Source: Thermosynechococcus sp. CL-1 (GTDB lineage: Bacteria > Cyanobacteriota > Cyanobacteriia > Thermosynechococcales > Thermosynechococcaceae). From it: a stretch of 64,000 nt of DNA. Every line of letters begins with the position of its first letter. Positions within the stretch are counted from its first letter, which is position 1. Shown here piece by piece: positions 56,258-64,000 of the stretch. Position numbers and translations under genes: made by a program. The notes beneath the pieces are model-generated. The model saw only the letters and a program-made list of their open reading frames with translations. It was not told the origin of the DNA and searched no databases. The DNA lies in NCBI RefSeq assembly GCF_008386235.1, contig NZ_CP040671.1:310001-374000 (forward strand), written 5' to 3'.

Positions 56258-57526
56258 ATGACTTGGCGAGTACCCCGACGGCGGACTTTTGGCTGGTTTT
56301 ATCCATGGCGAGGCGTGGATTGGCTGCTGTTGGGGGCTGTTTGGGCAACCACGGTCATTGGGGCGGTCTTCATCCACAGTAGTCAACTACACCTAGAGGA
56401 AAACGATAGTCTCCAGCATTTATTGGTGGGGGGGATGGGTACGATGCTTGCCCTGATCCTTGCCCGCGTTCCGGAATCGGTCTTTATGGGCAGTCATTGG
56501 GTCATCTACGGCCTGAGCTGTGCCCTGCTGCTAGCGGTTGATCTCGTGGGGGTAGAGGCCAAGGGAGCAGAGCGCTGGTTGGCGATTGGCGGCTTTAACC
56601 TGCAACCCTCGGAGTTTGCCAAAATCTCCCTCATTCTTACCCAAGCGGCACTGTTGCACCGCATTTCAGGCCACTCTCTGAAGGGCATTCTCAGTGTCTT
56701 TGCAGCCACCGCCCCCCCCTTTTTCCTGGTTTTGACGCAGCCGGATTTGGGCACGTCCCTTGTTTTCATTGCCATTACATTGACGATGCTCTACTGGGCG
56801 AATACCCCCGGCAGTTGGATTATCTTGATGCTTTCCCCTTTGGTGGCGGCAATTCTCGTTGCCCTGCCCCTACCCTACCAACTGAATATCGGCCTCTGGT
56901 TGGTGTGGACACTGGCGATGGCAATCGTTGCATGGCGGAGCTTGCCCTTGGGCTGGGTCGGTGGCTTGGGAGGACTGGTACTCAATCTCGGGGGGGCTGG
57001 CTTGGGGCAACTGCTTTGGAGCGTGCTCAAGGACTATCAAAAAACCCGTATTCTCATGTTTCTTGACCCCGACAAGGATCCCCTTGGGGCTGGCTACCAC
57101 TTGATTCAATCGCGGATTGCCATTGGTGCTGGTGGGCTATGGGGGCGGGGCATTTTTCAAGGCACCCAGACCCAGTTGGGATTTATTCCCGAACAGCATA
57201 CAGACTTTATTTTTTCAGCGATCGCTGAGGAGACGGGGTTCATTGGCAGTTTAGTTCTCCTATGCCTTTTTTGGTTAATCGGTTTGCGCTTATTGCAAAT
57301 TGCCAATAGTGCAGGTCATGACTTTGGCTCGTTGCTGGCGATCGGTCTATTTGCCATGATCCTGTTTCAAGTGGTGGTGAATATTGGCATGACCATTGGT
57401 CTGCTCCCCGTGACAGGAATGCCGTTACCACTGGTGAGTTATGGCCGCTCAGCCCTGCTGGCGACCTATCTTGGCTTAGGGATGGTGCTCTCCGTGGCGA
57501 ATCATCGCCCGCGATCGCGCTACTAA
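56258..57526 (+). CDS. rodA: Rod-shape/peptidoglycan polymerase RodA (SEDS family)
   Basis: Integral-membrane glycosyltransferase that polymerises lipid II with a class B PBP during cell elongation. The 422-residue protein has about ten hydrophobic segments. The SEDS motifs include WLAIGGFNLQPSEFAKIS near residue 115, the RILMFLDPDKDPLGAGYHLIQSRIAIGAGG region near residue 268 (in part), and PEQHTDFIFSAIAEETGF near residue 308. The final MPLPLVSYGRSALLATY is the family end motif. It is assigned as RodA rather than FtsW by similarity of these segments. Confidence 0.9.
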   Translation: MTWRVPRRRTFGWFYPWRGVDWLLLGAVWATTVIGAVFIHSSQLHLEENDSLQHLLVGGMGTMLALILARVPESVFMGSHWVIYGLSCALLLAVDLVGVEAKGAERWLAIGGFNLQPSEFAKISLILTQAALLHRISGHSLKGILSVFAATAPPFFLVLTQPDLGTSLVFIAITLTMLYWANTPGSWIILMLSPLVAAILVALPLPYQLNIGLWLVWTLAMAIVAWRSLPLGWVGGLGGLVLNLGGAGLGQLLWSVLKDYQKTRILMFLDPDKDPLGAGYHLIQSRIAIGAGGLWGRGIFQGTQTQLGFIPEQHTDFIFSAIAEETGFIGSLVLLCLFWLIGLRLLQIANSAGHDFGSLLAIGLFAMILFQVVVNIGMTIGLLPVTGMPLPLVSYGRSALLATYLGLGMVLSVANHRPRSRY

Positions 57527-57534
57527 CCGAGGCG

Positions 57535-58731
57535 CTAGCGTCCTAGTTTATTCGGAATGCCCTCACAGCCACCGGGAATCGTTTCACGGGAGCGGCTACC
57601 ACTCCAAGCACAGCAATAGTAGCGTTGTTCTTCGGAGAGGTTCTTGACATTGGTAAAGTTGACATCCTCGACCACTGCACCCGTCTGCGCCCCAGTGCGA
57701 AAGTTGGGAGGATTCAGGCGATCGCGGGGGCTGGCCTGATCAGCGGTGCCATAAAAGAAGCGAACCCGACTGAGATCGGCATTGGTGAAATCCGCCCCCT
57801 GCAAAATCGCCCCTGCCAAATTGGCTCGTGTCAAATTACAGTTGCGAAAGAGGGTGCCTGTGAGATTGGCATCACTCAATTCGGTCCAGCGCAAATCGGT
57901 ACCACTGAGATCAGCGCCCGCTAGCATACTGCCAAGGTTAATCACCCGCACACCATACTCAATGTCTTCCTCATAGCCACCCAGCCCATCAAAAATCGCC
58001 CGTCCCAGTCGGCGATCGCGCTTCAGCGGCGAGAGTAACTTTGCGCCTGACAAAAAGCGAATGATTTTGGCCTTGCCTTCGGCATCGAGTCCCCCTAAGA
58101 TGGCGGCAGTGCGTCCCTCGGCGATCGCTCGCTCCGGCGGCCAATCCTCCAATAGCCCCTCATCGTCAAGAATGAGATCGGCAATCCCTTGGAAATAACT
58201 GTCAATCGTTTGCTGTTGGGTAATGCGGTTTTGTTGCGTCGTCAAATCCCGCGAGATCACGTATTGTCGCCAAGCCACATAGGCGGCCAAGAGCGCCACC
58301 AAAATTTGTCCCAAGGCACCGAAGCCCTCCGCCAGTGCCCCCACCGCATCCCAATTCGTACCTTGAAAGCGTCCTCGAATCCAGTCCATGGCGCCAGTCA
58401 TGGCAATGAGTGCCACCACCGTCAAACTCAGACCCAGTGAGGCCAAAATGAACTGCCGTTGCTGTTCCGTGAGATCTTCAGTAAACCAGTGATAGGTCGA
58501 AGTCCAGACCAAGGGGAAACTCAGTCCCCCCAGCACCAAAGCAGCCACCACACCCACCGCATCCCAATCGAGTCCCCAAGCCACCAAGACAGTGACCATG
58601 GCGATCGGCATCAACACCGAACGCAGAGACTGCCAACCCGTGCGCCAACGACTACGAGCGGCTAACACTTTACTGAGACGCAAAGCAGCCGCCGTTTGGT
58701 TGTCACGGAGGGTCATTTTGTCTTCGCCCAT
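57535..58731 (-). CDS. Membrane protein with C-terminal pentapeptide repeats
   Basis: A 398-residue protein. Residues 1-175 contain about four membrane segments (near 38-52, 58-75, 90-112 and 133-150). Residues 175-275 form a helical cytosolic domain. Residues 280-330 carry about ten pentapeptide repeats (AGADLSGTDLRWTELSD), and the last 60 residues include CCAW and a further cysteine. It is distinct from the two exported pentapeptide proteins in this window. The start may be Met1 (58731) or Met6; neither has a strong ribosome site. The function is unknown. Confidence 0.78.
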   Translation of the reverse strand: MGEDKMTLRDNQTAAALRLSKVLAARSRWRTGWQSLRSVLMPIAMVTVLVAWGLDWDAVGVVAALVLGGLSFPLVWTSTYHWFTEDLTEQQRQFILASLGLSLTVVALIAMTGAMDWIRGRFQGTNWDAVGALAEGFGALGQILVALLAAYVAWRQYVISRDLTTQQNRITQQQTIDSYFQGIADLILDDEGLLEDWPPERAIAEGRTAAILGGLDAEGKAKIIRFLSGAKLLSPLKRDRRLGRAIFDGLGGYEEDIEYGVRVINLGSMLAGADLSGTDLRWTELSDANLTGTLFRNCNLTRANLAGAILQGADFTNADLSRVRFFYGTADQASPRDRLNPPNFRTGAQTGAVVEDVNFTNVKNLSEEQRYYCCAWSGSRSRETIPGGCEGIPNKLGR

Positions 58732-58806
58732 CAGGATTTGGCCTACAGTTCAGGAATTAACCCAATCATAATCAGATTTTTCTTCGTTACATCCATAGAA
58801 AGTTCC

Positions 58807-58858
58807 CCTTCTCTCCTTAGAGAAGGCTGTACAATAATTCATAAAGTTTTCAGAAAAC
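58807..58858 (+). promoter_or_regulatory. psbY upstream palindromes and -10 box
   Basis: A perfect hairpin (CCTTCTCT, loop CCTT, AGAGAAGG, 58807-58826) ends four bases before a TACAAT -10-like box (58830-58835), covering the -35 position. Inside the predicted leader GTTTTC-A-GAAAAC (58846-58858) is a second palindrome. Their placement suggests operator or RNA-stability functions for psbY. Confidence 0.5.
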
Positions 58859-58877
58859 GTTTTGGGAGGTTATGGGT

Positions 58878-59003
58878 ATGGATTGGCGTGTCCTGATTGT
58901 CCTGTTACCTGTCCTACTGGCTGCGGGTTGGGCAGTTCGTAACATTCTGCCCTATGCTGTCAAGCAGTTTCAAAAGCTCCTGCAAAAAGCCAAAGCAGCC
59001 TAG
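58878..59003 (+). CDS. psbY: Photosystem II protein Y
   Basis: A 41-residue single-helix photosystem II subunit that sits beside cytochrome b559 at the complex edge. The translation begins MDWRVLIVLLPVLLAAGWA, continues VRNILPYAVKQF and ends in a Lys/Ala-rich tail. This is a close match to thermophilic cyanobacterial PsbY. GGGAGG lies eight bases before ATG 58878; an in-frame ATG two codons earlier is too close to that site. It is a single-gene unit with its own terminator at 59048-59105. Confidence 0.95.
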   Translation: MDWRVLIVLLPVLLAAGWAVRNILPYAVKQFQKLLQKAKAA

Positions 59004-59047
59004 GACATTGATACGGCTGTATCCTCTGTAGAATTGTTGGGCAAGCG

Positions 59048-59105
59048 CTCCCCAAGGAACCAGACCGAGTGTGATCTTGGTTTTACTTCGGGGAGACTTT
59101 TTTTT
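59048..59105 (+). terminator. Rho-independent terminator after psbY
   Basis: CTCCCC (59048-59053) pairs with GGGGAG (59090-59095). An inner imperfect stem AACCA/TGGTT lies between them, and eight T residues follow at 59098-59105. The T-run merges with the TATAAT of the next promoter. Confidence 0.75.
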
Positions 59106-59110
59106 ATAAT
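59082..59110 (+). promoter_or_regulatory. Promoter of the HEAT-repeat gene, inside the terminator
   Basis: TTTACT (59082-59087) and a consensus TATAAT (59105-59110) are separated by 17 bp. The -35 box lies in the right arm of the psbY terminator and the -10 box follows its T-run. Transcription would start near 59117, about 40 nt before ATG 59158. Confidence 0.5.
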
Positions 59111-59157
59111 AGGAAGTATATTGTTAACTTTTGTAAATTAGCTTTCAGGTTACTGCC

Positions 59158-59850
59158 ATGCCTTCCCTCGAACAGCTTGCCCATCAACTGGAAAGTCCCA
59201 ATTCCCGCGATCGCCTGCTGGCGCTAGCCGCGCTACGGGATGTCCCCTCTGCGGATGCCGTACCCCTGATTAAAAAAGTTCTTTGGGACGAAAATCTACA
59301 GATTCGCTCAATGGCTGTGTTTGCCCTTGGTGTCAAATCCACACCGGAGTGCTTTGACATTCTGGTGCAGTTGCTCGAGAGTGAACCGGATTATGGTATT
59401 CGTGCCGATGCTGCGGGTGCCTTGGGCTATCTCGAAGATGGGCGTGCCTTTGAACCGCTAGTGCGCGCCTTTTATGAAGACACCGATTGGTTAGTGCGCT
59501 TTAGTGCCGCTGTGGCGCTGGGCAATCTTAAGGATTCCCGCGCGGTGGATGTATTGCGCTCGGCGCTGAAAAGTCAGGAAGTCGTGATGCTCCAAGGGGC
59601 GATCGCCGCTCTGGGGGAAATTGGCGATCCCAGTGTTGTCGAAGATATTTTGCCCTTTGTGACCGCAGAGGATTGGTTGGTACGGCAACGGCTCGCTGAA
59701 GCTCTGGGCAATCTCCCTAGCCCGAAAACCCAAGCCGCTTTGGAATACCTCGCTAAAGATGAGCATCCCCATGTGGCGACGGCAGCCCAGATTTCTTTGC
59801 AACGCTTGCAAGAGCGACTTTCCTCCGAAGTTCAGGGCACTGGCAATTGA
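59158..59850 (+). CDS. HEAT-repeat protein (PBS lyase-like)
   Basis: A 230-residue all-helical protein made of about six HEAT-like repeats, such as LLALAALRDVPSADAVPLI and FSAAVALGNLKDSRAVDVL. The repeat type is that of phycobilisome lyase and NblB-like proteins. These attach, detach or handle bilins, but many relatives serve other binding roles. No lyase-specific residue pattern was recognised, so the role is open. A consensus promoter lies upstream and the start is ATG 59158. Confidence 0.82.
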   Translation: MPSLEQLAHQLESPNSRDRLLALAALRDVPSADAVPLIKKVLWDENLQIRSMAVFALGVKSTPECFDILVQLLESEPDYGIRADAAGALGYLEDGRAFEPLVRAFYEDTDWLVRFSAAVALGNLKDSRAVDVLRSALKSQEVVMLQGAIAALGEIGDPSVVEDILPFVTAEDWLVRQRLAEALGNLPSPKTQAALEYLAKDEHPHVATAAQISLQRLQERLSSEVQGTGN

Positions 59851-59935
59851 GATCAAACTTTTTTGCCCACTGCGGTTTCTGCCACAACTCTCTAAACTGG
59901 AAAGAAAGGCGCGGCATCCGCAGTAACCTATCTCT

Positions 59936-60442
59936 ATGTCTATCCGAATTAAATTTCTTCCTTACCTCGTGGCAGTGCTGGTCGGGGTGATGGGTGCGAT
60001 TATTCTTTCACAACTACATTTTGCGCTCTGGTGGGAGCCAGACCTGCTGACCCAACCGCCCCCCATTGTCGAGGCAGAACCAGAAACCACTACTGTTCAG
60101 CCCTTACCCCCTCCCCAAACGCCAGCCAACCCGCAACCGAATGGGCTACGCATCAGTAATCAAACGGCCTTTCCGGTGCGCGTGGTGTTGCTCGCTGCCC
60201 GCGATCGCGCCCATCCTGATCAGGGCGCCGTTCACTGGGATTTTGCTCCTATGGAGGGCAGTATTAAGGGATTACTATTAACGCTGCCAGAGGGCAAGCT
60301 GACACTTCAGTCAGGGGATATTGTCCTTGCTTTCACGCTGGATGGCTCCAAACGCTACTGGGGGCCCTATGTGATTGGTGAAAATAGCGAACTTCAGCGC
60401 GATCACCAGACCCAAGAGTGGCAACTCACCCTCCGCCCCTAG
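59936..60442 (+). CDS. Hypothetical membrane-anchored protein
   Basis: A 168-residue protein that I do not recognise. One N-terminal membrane helix (residues 9-28) is followed by a Pro/Thr/Glu-rich linker (40-70). A C-terminal domain rich in beta strands follows (RISNQTAFPVRVVLLAARD and ITLPEGKLTLQSGD-type strands), probably exposed to the periplasm. There are no cysteines. It is transcribed away from the HEAT gene, 85 bp downstream on the same strand, and converges on lrtA. Confidence 0.65.
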   Translation: MSIRIKFLPYLVAVLVGVMGAIILSQLHFALWWEPDLLTQPPPIVEAEPETTTVQPLPPPQTPANPQPNGLRISNQTAFPVRVVLLAARDRAHPDQGAVHWDFAPMEGSIKGLLLTLPEGKLTLQSGDIVLAFTLDGSKRYWGPYVIGENSELQRDHQTQEWQLTLRP

Positions 60443-60500
60443 CAGCAGGAAAACCAGAGGCAGAGGGCATCCCTTTTGTGATTGCTGTTTGAGTGTGGTT

Positions 60501-61118
60501 CTAGGGTGCTGCCTTAGCTATGGGTTTAGCCGCAGGGTGATGATTTTCTTGCGAGGTGGGGCGGGGTTGAATGACGCCATAGCCCCCATGATTCCGTTCA
60601 TAGACCACGTTGATTTCTCCCGTATCGCGATTGCGGAAGACATAGAAGTCGTGATCCACCATTTCTAGGTGCTCAAGGGCTTCTTGGATCGTCATCGGCG
60701 GCATGGCAAAGTATTTCATGCGCACCACTTGTTCGGGCAGTTGCGGTGTGCGATCGCCCACTAAGTCGGTCACCACTGCGGGCTCCACCACACTATTGGT
60801 ATCTTTGGCACGGGATTTGTCTTGCCGTTTTTCTTTGAGTTTGCGCAGTTTGCGGGCAATTTTGTCGGCAACGAGATCAATACTGGCGTAGAGATTTTCA
60901 CTGCTTTCTTCGGCGCGAATGACGCAGCCATTAACAAAGAGGGTTACTTCAGCGGTTTGCTTGGGAGCAGTGCTACGGTTACGAGCCACGGACAGATGCA
61001 CATCAACTTCGTTAATCACATTTTGGAAATGACTGGTGGCTCGCTCAATTTTTTGGTTCACATAGCTGCGAATGCCATCCGTAATATCAATGTTTTTACC
61101 GTGAATCACTAGCCTCAT
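60501..61118 (-). CDS. lrtA: Long-form ribosome hibernation factor LrtA/HPF
   Basis: A 205-residue long HPF that dimerises 70S ribosomes into inactive 100S particles. The N-terminal HPF domain (1-105) begins [20 protein letters not shown], with the basic [13 protein letters not shown] helix. The C-terminal dimerisation domain (about 145-200) contains [23 protein letters not shown] in part, then [19 protein letters not shown]. In cyanobacteria its mRNA is light-repressed. ATG 61118 has GGAGG seven bases upstream. Confidence 0.95.
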   Translation of the reverse strand: MRLVIHGKNIDITDGIRSYVNQKIERATSHFQNVINEVDVHLSVARNRSTAPKQTAEVTLFVNGCVIRAEESSENLYASIDLVADKIARKLRKLKEKRQDKSRAKDTNSVVEPAVVTDLVGDRTPQLPEQVVRMKYFAMPPMTIQEALEHLEMVDHDFYVFRNRDTGEINVVYERNHGGYGVIQPRPTSQENHHPAAKPIAKAAP

Positions 61119-61278
61119 AGGGTTGCCTCCCCTGAGCAAAACAGATACATCTAAGGCTGATCTACTTCCACCCTAACATCTTCGTATCGGGGATTACAGG
61201 GTGTGCTGCCGCTCTTCACCTTTATTCGTGTTCTGTGATAATTCTTATCCTCTAGCTCTTGACAATCTGGCACCCCCT

Positions 61279-61959
61279 ATGAAAACTGCCCTTGGTTGGC
61301 ATTGTGCCTTGGGGATCATTCCCTACCGCGATGCTTGGCGCTGGCAACAGCAACTGGTGGCTGAGCGCTGCCACAATCCCACTGCCCGAGATGTCCTACT
61401 CACTTTGGAGCATCCCCCCATCTACACCCTTGGTCAAGGGGCAACCACCGCCCACCTTCACTTTGATCCTGTGGCTACGGGCATTGAGGTATTGCGCATT
61501 GAGCGCGGAGGCGATGTCACCTACCACTGCCCCGGCCAATTGGTCGCCTACCCGATTTTGAATTTACGCCGCCACCGCTGCGATTTGCATTGGTATCTCC
61601 ACCAGTTGGAGGAAGTCGTGATTCAAACCCTAGGGCACTATGGCATTAAAGGGGAACGCGTTGCTGGCCTTACGGGTGTTTGGGTAGAGGGGTACAAGGT
61701 GGCCGCAATTGGGATCAAGGTGACCCGCTGGATTAGCTTCCACGGCATTGCCCTCAATGTGGTGAACGATTTGAAGGGCTTTGGGCGTATTGTCCCCTGT
61801 GGCATTGGCGATCGCCCCGTCGGGAACCTACGGCAGTTTTGTGCCGACATTACCTTAGAGGAGGTGCGCCAGCAGTTTGTTGCTGCCTTTGGCCGTGTTT
61901 TTGCCCTCGAATTTGCCCCCAAAGCCCTTGCCGATCTCCTGATCCCGGTCTCTAGTTGA
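61279..61959 (+). CDS. lipB: Octanoyltransferase LipB
   Basis: Transfers octanoyl groups from octanoyl-ACP to lipoyl domains, the first step of lipoate attachment. The 226-residue protein has [20 protein letters not shown] near residue 78. [16 protein letters not shown] follows near residue 138, with the catalytic lysine, and [15 protein letters not shown] near residue 175 holds the catalytic cysteine. Upstream codons in the longer frame are not conserved in type, so ATG 61279 is used. lpdA in this window encodes an enzyme that acts on lipoyl domains. Confidence 0.94.
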   Translation: MKTALGWHCALGIIPYRDAWRWQQQLVAERCHNPTARDVLLTLEHPPIYTLGQGATTAHLHFDPVATGIEVLRIERGGDVTYHCPGQLVAYPILNLRRHRCDLHWYLHQLEEVVIQTLGHYGIKGERVAGLTGVWVEGYKVAAIGIKVTRWISFHGIALNVVNDLKGFGRIVPCGIGDRPVGNLRQFCADITLEEVRQQFVAAFGRVFALEFAPKALADLLIPVSS

Positions 61960-62179
61960 CAAACTTTAATCTTTATTTCAGGAATCGGCTGTTATGAATT
62001 GGCAACTTTCGGGGCACAATTTAAGTCTAAGTAGATTAGGATACAGGCCAACTCCCTCTCACCTGCTAGGCTAACGCTATACAAACCTCAGCTTCATCAG
62101 TGCGAGTCGTCATCTTCATCGCGATAAATCTTTTATCTACATTCTTCCTTGCCAAATACTGTTTAGAATCTGAGCCGCT
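61960..62179. other. Intergenic region upstream of the sigma factor
   Basis: This 220-bp spacer lies between lipB and the sigma gene. It is AT-rich with several TAGGAT-like boxes, but no hexamer pair with good spacing was found. I see no gene or RNA. Confidence 0.4.
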
Positions 62180-63163
62180 ATGATGAACTCCGCTTCCAAA
62201 ACCCCATCCCCTACACCCACTGTTAGCACCGATATGGTGCGCACCTACCTACAGGAAATTGGGCGCGTGCCGCTGCTGACCCATGAGCAGGAAATTATTC
62301 TGGGTAAACAGGTACAGCAAATGATGGCACTGCGGGAAAAACGCGAGGCTCTCACCAAAGAACTGGGACGTGAACCAACCTTTGAAGAATGGGCGGCGGC
62401 CTCTCATCTCACGCCGACGGAATTGCGCAATCTCCTTAAGCGCGGCGAACGCGCCAAGCAAAAAATGATTGAAGCCAACCTACGGCTGGTGGTTTCGGTG
62501 GCCAAGAAGTATCAAAAACGCAACCTTGAATTGCTGGACTTGGTGCAAGAGGGCACCCTTGGCCTTGAACGCGGTGTGGAAAAGTTTGATCCCACGCGGG
62601 GCTATAAGTTCTCTACCTATGCCTACTGGTGGATTCGTCAGGCCATTACGCGGGCGATCGCCCAACAGGCGCGAACCATTCGGCTGCCCATCCACATTAC
62701 CGAGAAGCTGAACAAGATCAAACGCACCCAACGCGAATTGGCGCAAAAATTGGGACGGAGTGCCACCCCTGCTGAGGTGGCAGCAGCCCTAGAACTCGAA
62801 CCGGAGCAAATCCGTGAATACCTGACCCTTGCGCGCCAACCCGTTTCCCTTGATCTGCGCGTTGGGGACAATCAGGACACTGAACTCGGTGAACTGCTCG
62901 AGGATGATAGTCTTTCGCCAGAGCAATTTACCACGGTGGAGTCCCTCCGCGATGATGTCAACCTGTGGCTGGCGGAACTCACCCCGCAACAACGGCAAGT
63001 CCTCACCCTGCGCTACGGCTTGGGGGATGGCCAAGAACTGTCCCTTGCCAAGGTGGGTGAGCAACTCAACCTCAGCCGTGAACGGGTGCGGCAACTGGAG
63101 CGGCAAGCCCTTGATCACCTGCGGCGGCGGCGGCAGCAAATGTATGAATACTTGGCCAGCTAA
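62180..63163 (+). CDS. Group 2 sigma-70 factor
   Basis: A 327-residue RpoD-like sigma factor of the non-essential group 2 type (SigB-SigE in cyanobacteria). Region 1.2 opens the protein ([21 protein letters not shown]). Region 2 has [24 protein letters not shown] and [14 protein letters not shown], which recognises -10 boxes. Region 3 and region 4.2 ([21 protein letters not shown]) follow. The acidic region 1.1 of the primary sigma is missing. Its exact Sig letter cannot be set by eye. The last 20 bases overlap the DUF985 gene. Confidence 0.92.
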   Translation: MMNSASKTPSPTPTVSTDMVRTYLQEIGRVPLLTHEQEIILGKQVQQMMALREKREALTKELGREPTFEEWAAASHLTPTELRNLLKRGERAKQKMIEANLRLVVSVAKKYQKRNLELLDLVQEGTLGLERGVEKFDPTRGYKFSTYAYWWIRQAITRAIAQQARTIRLPIHITEKLNKIKRTQRELAQKLGRSATPAEVAAALELEPEQIREYLTLARQPVSLDLRVGDNQDTELGELLEDDSLSPEQFTTVESLRDDVNLWLAELTPQQRQVLTLRYGLGDGQELSLAKVGEQLNLSRERVRQLERQALDHLRRRRQQMYEYLAS

Positions 63164-63653
63164 GGCGTGGATTGAGGCACTGGCTCTGCAACCCCATCCA
63201 GAGGGGGGCTATTTCCGTGAGGTCTATCGCTCAGCAGGGAGGCTTCCCGCCGCGGTTTTGCCTTCAGGCTTTCAGGGGGGCGATCGCGCCTACTGTACGA
63301 GTATTTACTTTTTGCTCCCCTCCACGGCCTGTTCGCGACTGCACCGCATTGCCAGTGATGAACTGTGGCACTTTTACACGGGCAGTAGCCTAACGATTCA
63401 TGTGATTCTACCAACGGGCGAGTATCAGCCCCTGCGCTTGGGGATGAATATCGATCAGGGGGAGCAATGGCAACAGGTGGTACCAGCGGGGGCATGGTTT
63501 GGAGCAACGGTGGATGCGCTAGACAGTTTTAGTCTTGTGGGGTGTACGGTGGCGCCGGGATTTGACTTTCGCGATTTTGAATTGGGCGATCGCCAGCAAT
63601 TGCAGCAGCAGTTTCCTCAGCACCAGAGATTAATTGAACGCTTGACGCCCTAG
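63144..63653 (+). CDS. Cupin-fold DUF985 protein
   Basis: A 169-residue single-domain cupin of the DUF985 type. [16 protein letters not shown] near residue 16 is the family signature. [21 protein letters not shown] near residue 62 holds histidines likely to bind a metal, and [18 protein letters not shown] follows. The enzyme role is unknown; a sugar-epimerase-like function is only a guess. It starts at ATG 63144, 20 bases inside the sigma gene, so it is probably cotranscribed with it. The end overlaps the next gene by four bases. Confidence 0.83.
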   Translation: MNTWPAKAWIEALALQPHPEGGYFREVYRSAGRLPAAVLPSGFQGGDRAYCTSIYFLLPSTACSRLHRIASDELWHFYTGSSLTIHVILPTGEYQPLRLGMNIDQGEQWQQVVPAGAWFGATVDALDSFSLVGCTVAPGFDFRDFELGDRQQLQQQFPQHQRLIERLTP

Positions 63654-64000
63654 ACATTAAAGAGCGTTTGCAAACGGCGACGAATCCACTGCAAGGGGGG
63701 CAGGCTTTTGATTTCTTGGGAGTTCACGAGGCCGAGTTCTTGAAGAACCTGTTGTCGTGCCGCTAGCTCGTGGGCAATATCTTCCGCCAATTGGGGTTGG
63801 GCTTGCAGCAGTCGCTGTACGGCTGAACGATGCACCACAAATAGAACTGTTTCTTCCAAGGCTCGCACCGTGGCCGATCGCGGCATCCCCGTCAGCACGG
63901 CAATTTCACCAAAAAACTCCCCCTCATAGAGGGTGGCTAAAATCTGATTCAGGTGCTCGGAGCGGACTTCCACGGATCCCTCAAGGACAATGTAAAAGGC
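63650..64000 (-). CDS. Cyclic-nucleotide-binding domain protein, 5-prime part missing
   Basis: Only the C-terminal 116 or so residues lie in the window; the frame runs off the right edge. The segment FYIVLEGSVEVR continues into FFGEIAVLTGMPRSATVRA. This is the phosphate-binding cassette of a CRP/FNR-type cNMP domain, with the glutamate and arginine that hold cAMP or cGMP retained. A C-terminal helix follows. No DNA-binding domain comes after the cassette, so a cNMP-gated channel (for example a MscS-type channel) or an enzyme with the domain at its C-terminus is more likely than a CRP regulator. Confidence 0.8.
   Translation of the reverse strand, partial: AFYIVLEGSVEVRSEHLNQILATLYEGEFFGEIAVLTGMPRSATVRALEETVLFVVHRSAVQRLLQAQPQLAEDIAHELAARQQVLQELGLVNSQEIKSLPPLQWIRRRLQTLFNV

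Overview
The window comes from a unicellular thermophilic cyanobacterium, most likely Thermosynechococcus or a very close relative. Three things point there: very dense HIP1 octamers (GCGATCGC); thylakoid and cyanobacterium-specific genes (psbY, petG, ycf39, lrtA, V4R plus allophycocyanin-like proteins, DUF3038/DUF4335, DUF2949, DUF2214); and an hspA-type small heat-shock gene. It is ordinary, tightly packed chromosome with about 78 genes. I found no tRNA, rRNA, CRISPR array, prophage or intact insertion sequence. Starts were re-chosen where the longest reading frame began at an unlikely TTG or GTG.

Layout. 0-6 kb: dusB, then a leftward glycan block (two GT2 glycosyltransferases, a GT11 and a GT10 fucosyltransferase, an FkbM methyltransferase) whose distal 3.5 kb is visibly AT-richer. 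6-11 kb: a DUF92 protein diverging from a lone Mn/Zn ABC permease, ftsZ, an SDR protein and a delta-9 desaturase. 11-23.7 kb: an ABC ATPase, acs, a DUF4340 protein behind a striking inverted repeat, msrA, pentapeptide proteins, aroK, a J-domain protein, ilvN joined to a Leu/Ile/Val-type binding lipoprotein, then der and petG. 23.9-35 kb: a 1031-residue hybrid histidine kinase, bolA-grxD, hspA, a degenerate metallo-beta-lactamase-fold protein diverging from an M50 protease, DUF362, lpdA and an IscA/SufA protein.

35-46 kb: a DprA-like protein, a TPM-domain protein with a four-copy 11-bp-period repeat in its promoter, aat, ycf39-ppnK-ligA, then a V4R protein with two tandem allophycocyanin-like proteins that keep the Cys-x-Arg-Asp bilin motif, a PRC-barrel protein, dciA and cysE. 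46-57.5 kb: comFB-cimA, an FHA/pseudo-receiver protein, plsX-fabH-scpB, a gamma carbonic anhydrase, DUF3038-DUF4335, a YbjN protein, pdxJ and rodA. 57.5-64 kb: a membrane pentapeptide protein, psbY, a HEAT-repeat protein, lrtA, lipB, a group 2 sigma factor, a DUF985 cupin, and a cyclic-nucleotide-binding protein cut by the right edge.

Functional themes are photosystem assembly and thylakoid proteins (psbY, petG, ycf39, TPM, V4R/phycobiliprotein-like genes), lipid and amino-acid biosynthesis (acs, plsX, fabH, desC, ilvN, cimA, cysE, aroK), cell division and chromosome maintenance (ftsZ, rodA, scpB, ligA, dciA), and signalling (hybrid kinase, FHA, ComFB, sigma factor). The best leads are the V4R/phycobiliprotein-like cluster, the Pho-box-like array upstream of the TPM gene, the operator-like inverted repeats at the DUF4340 and psbY genes, and the degenerate MBL protein.
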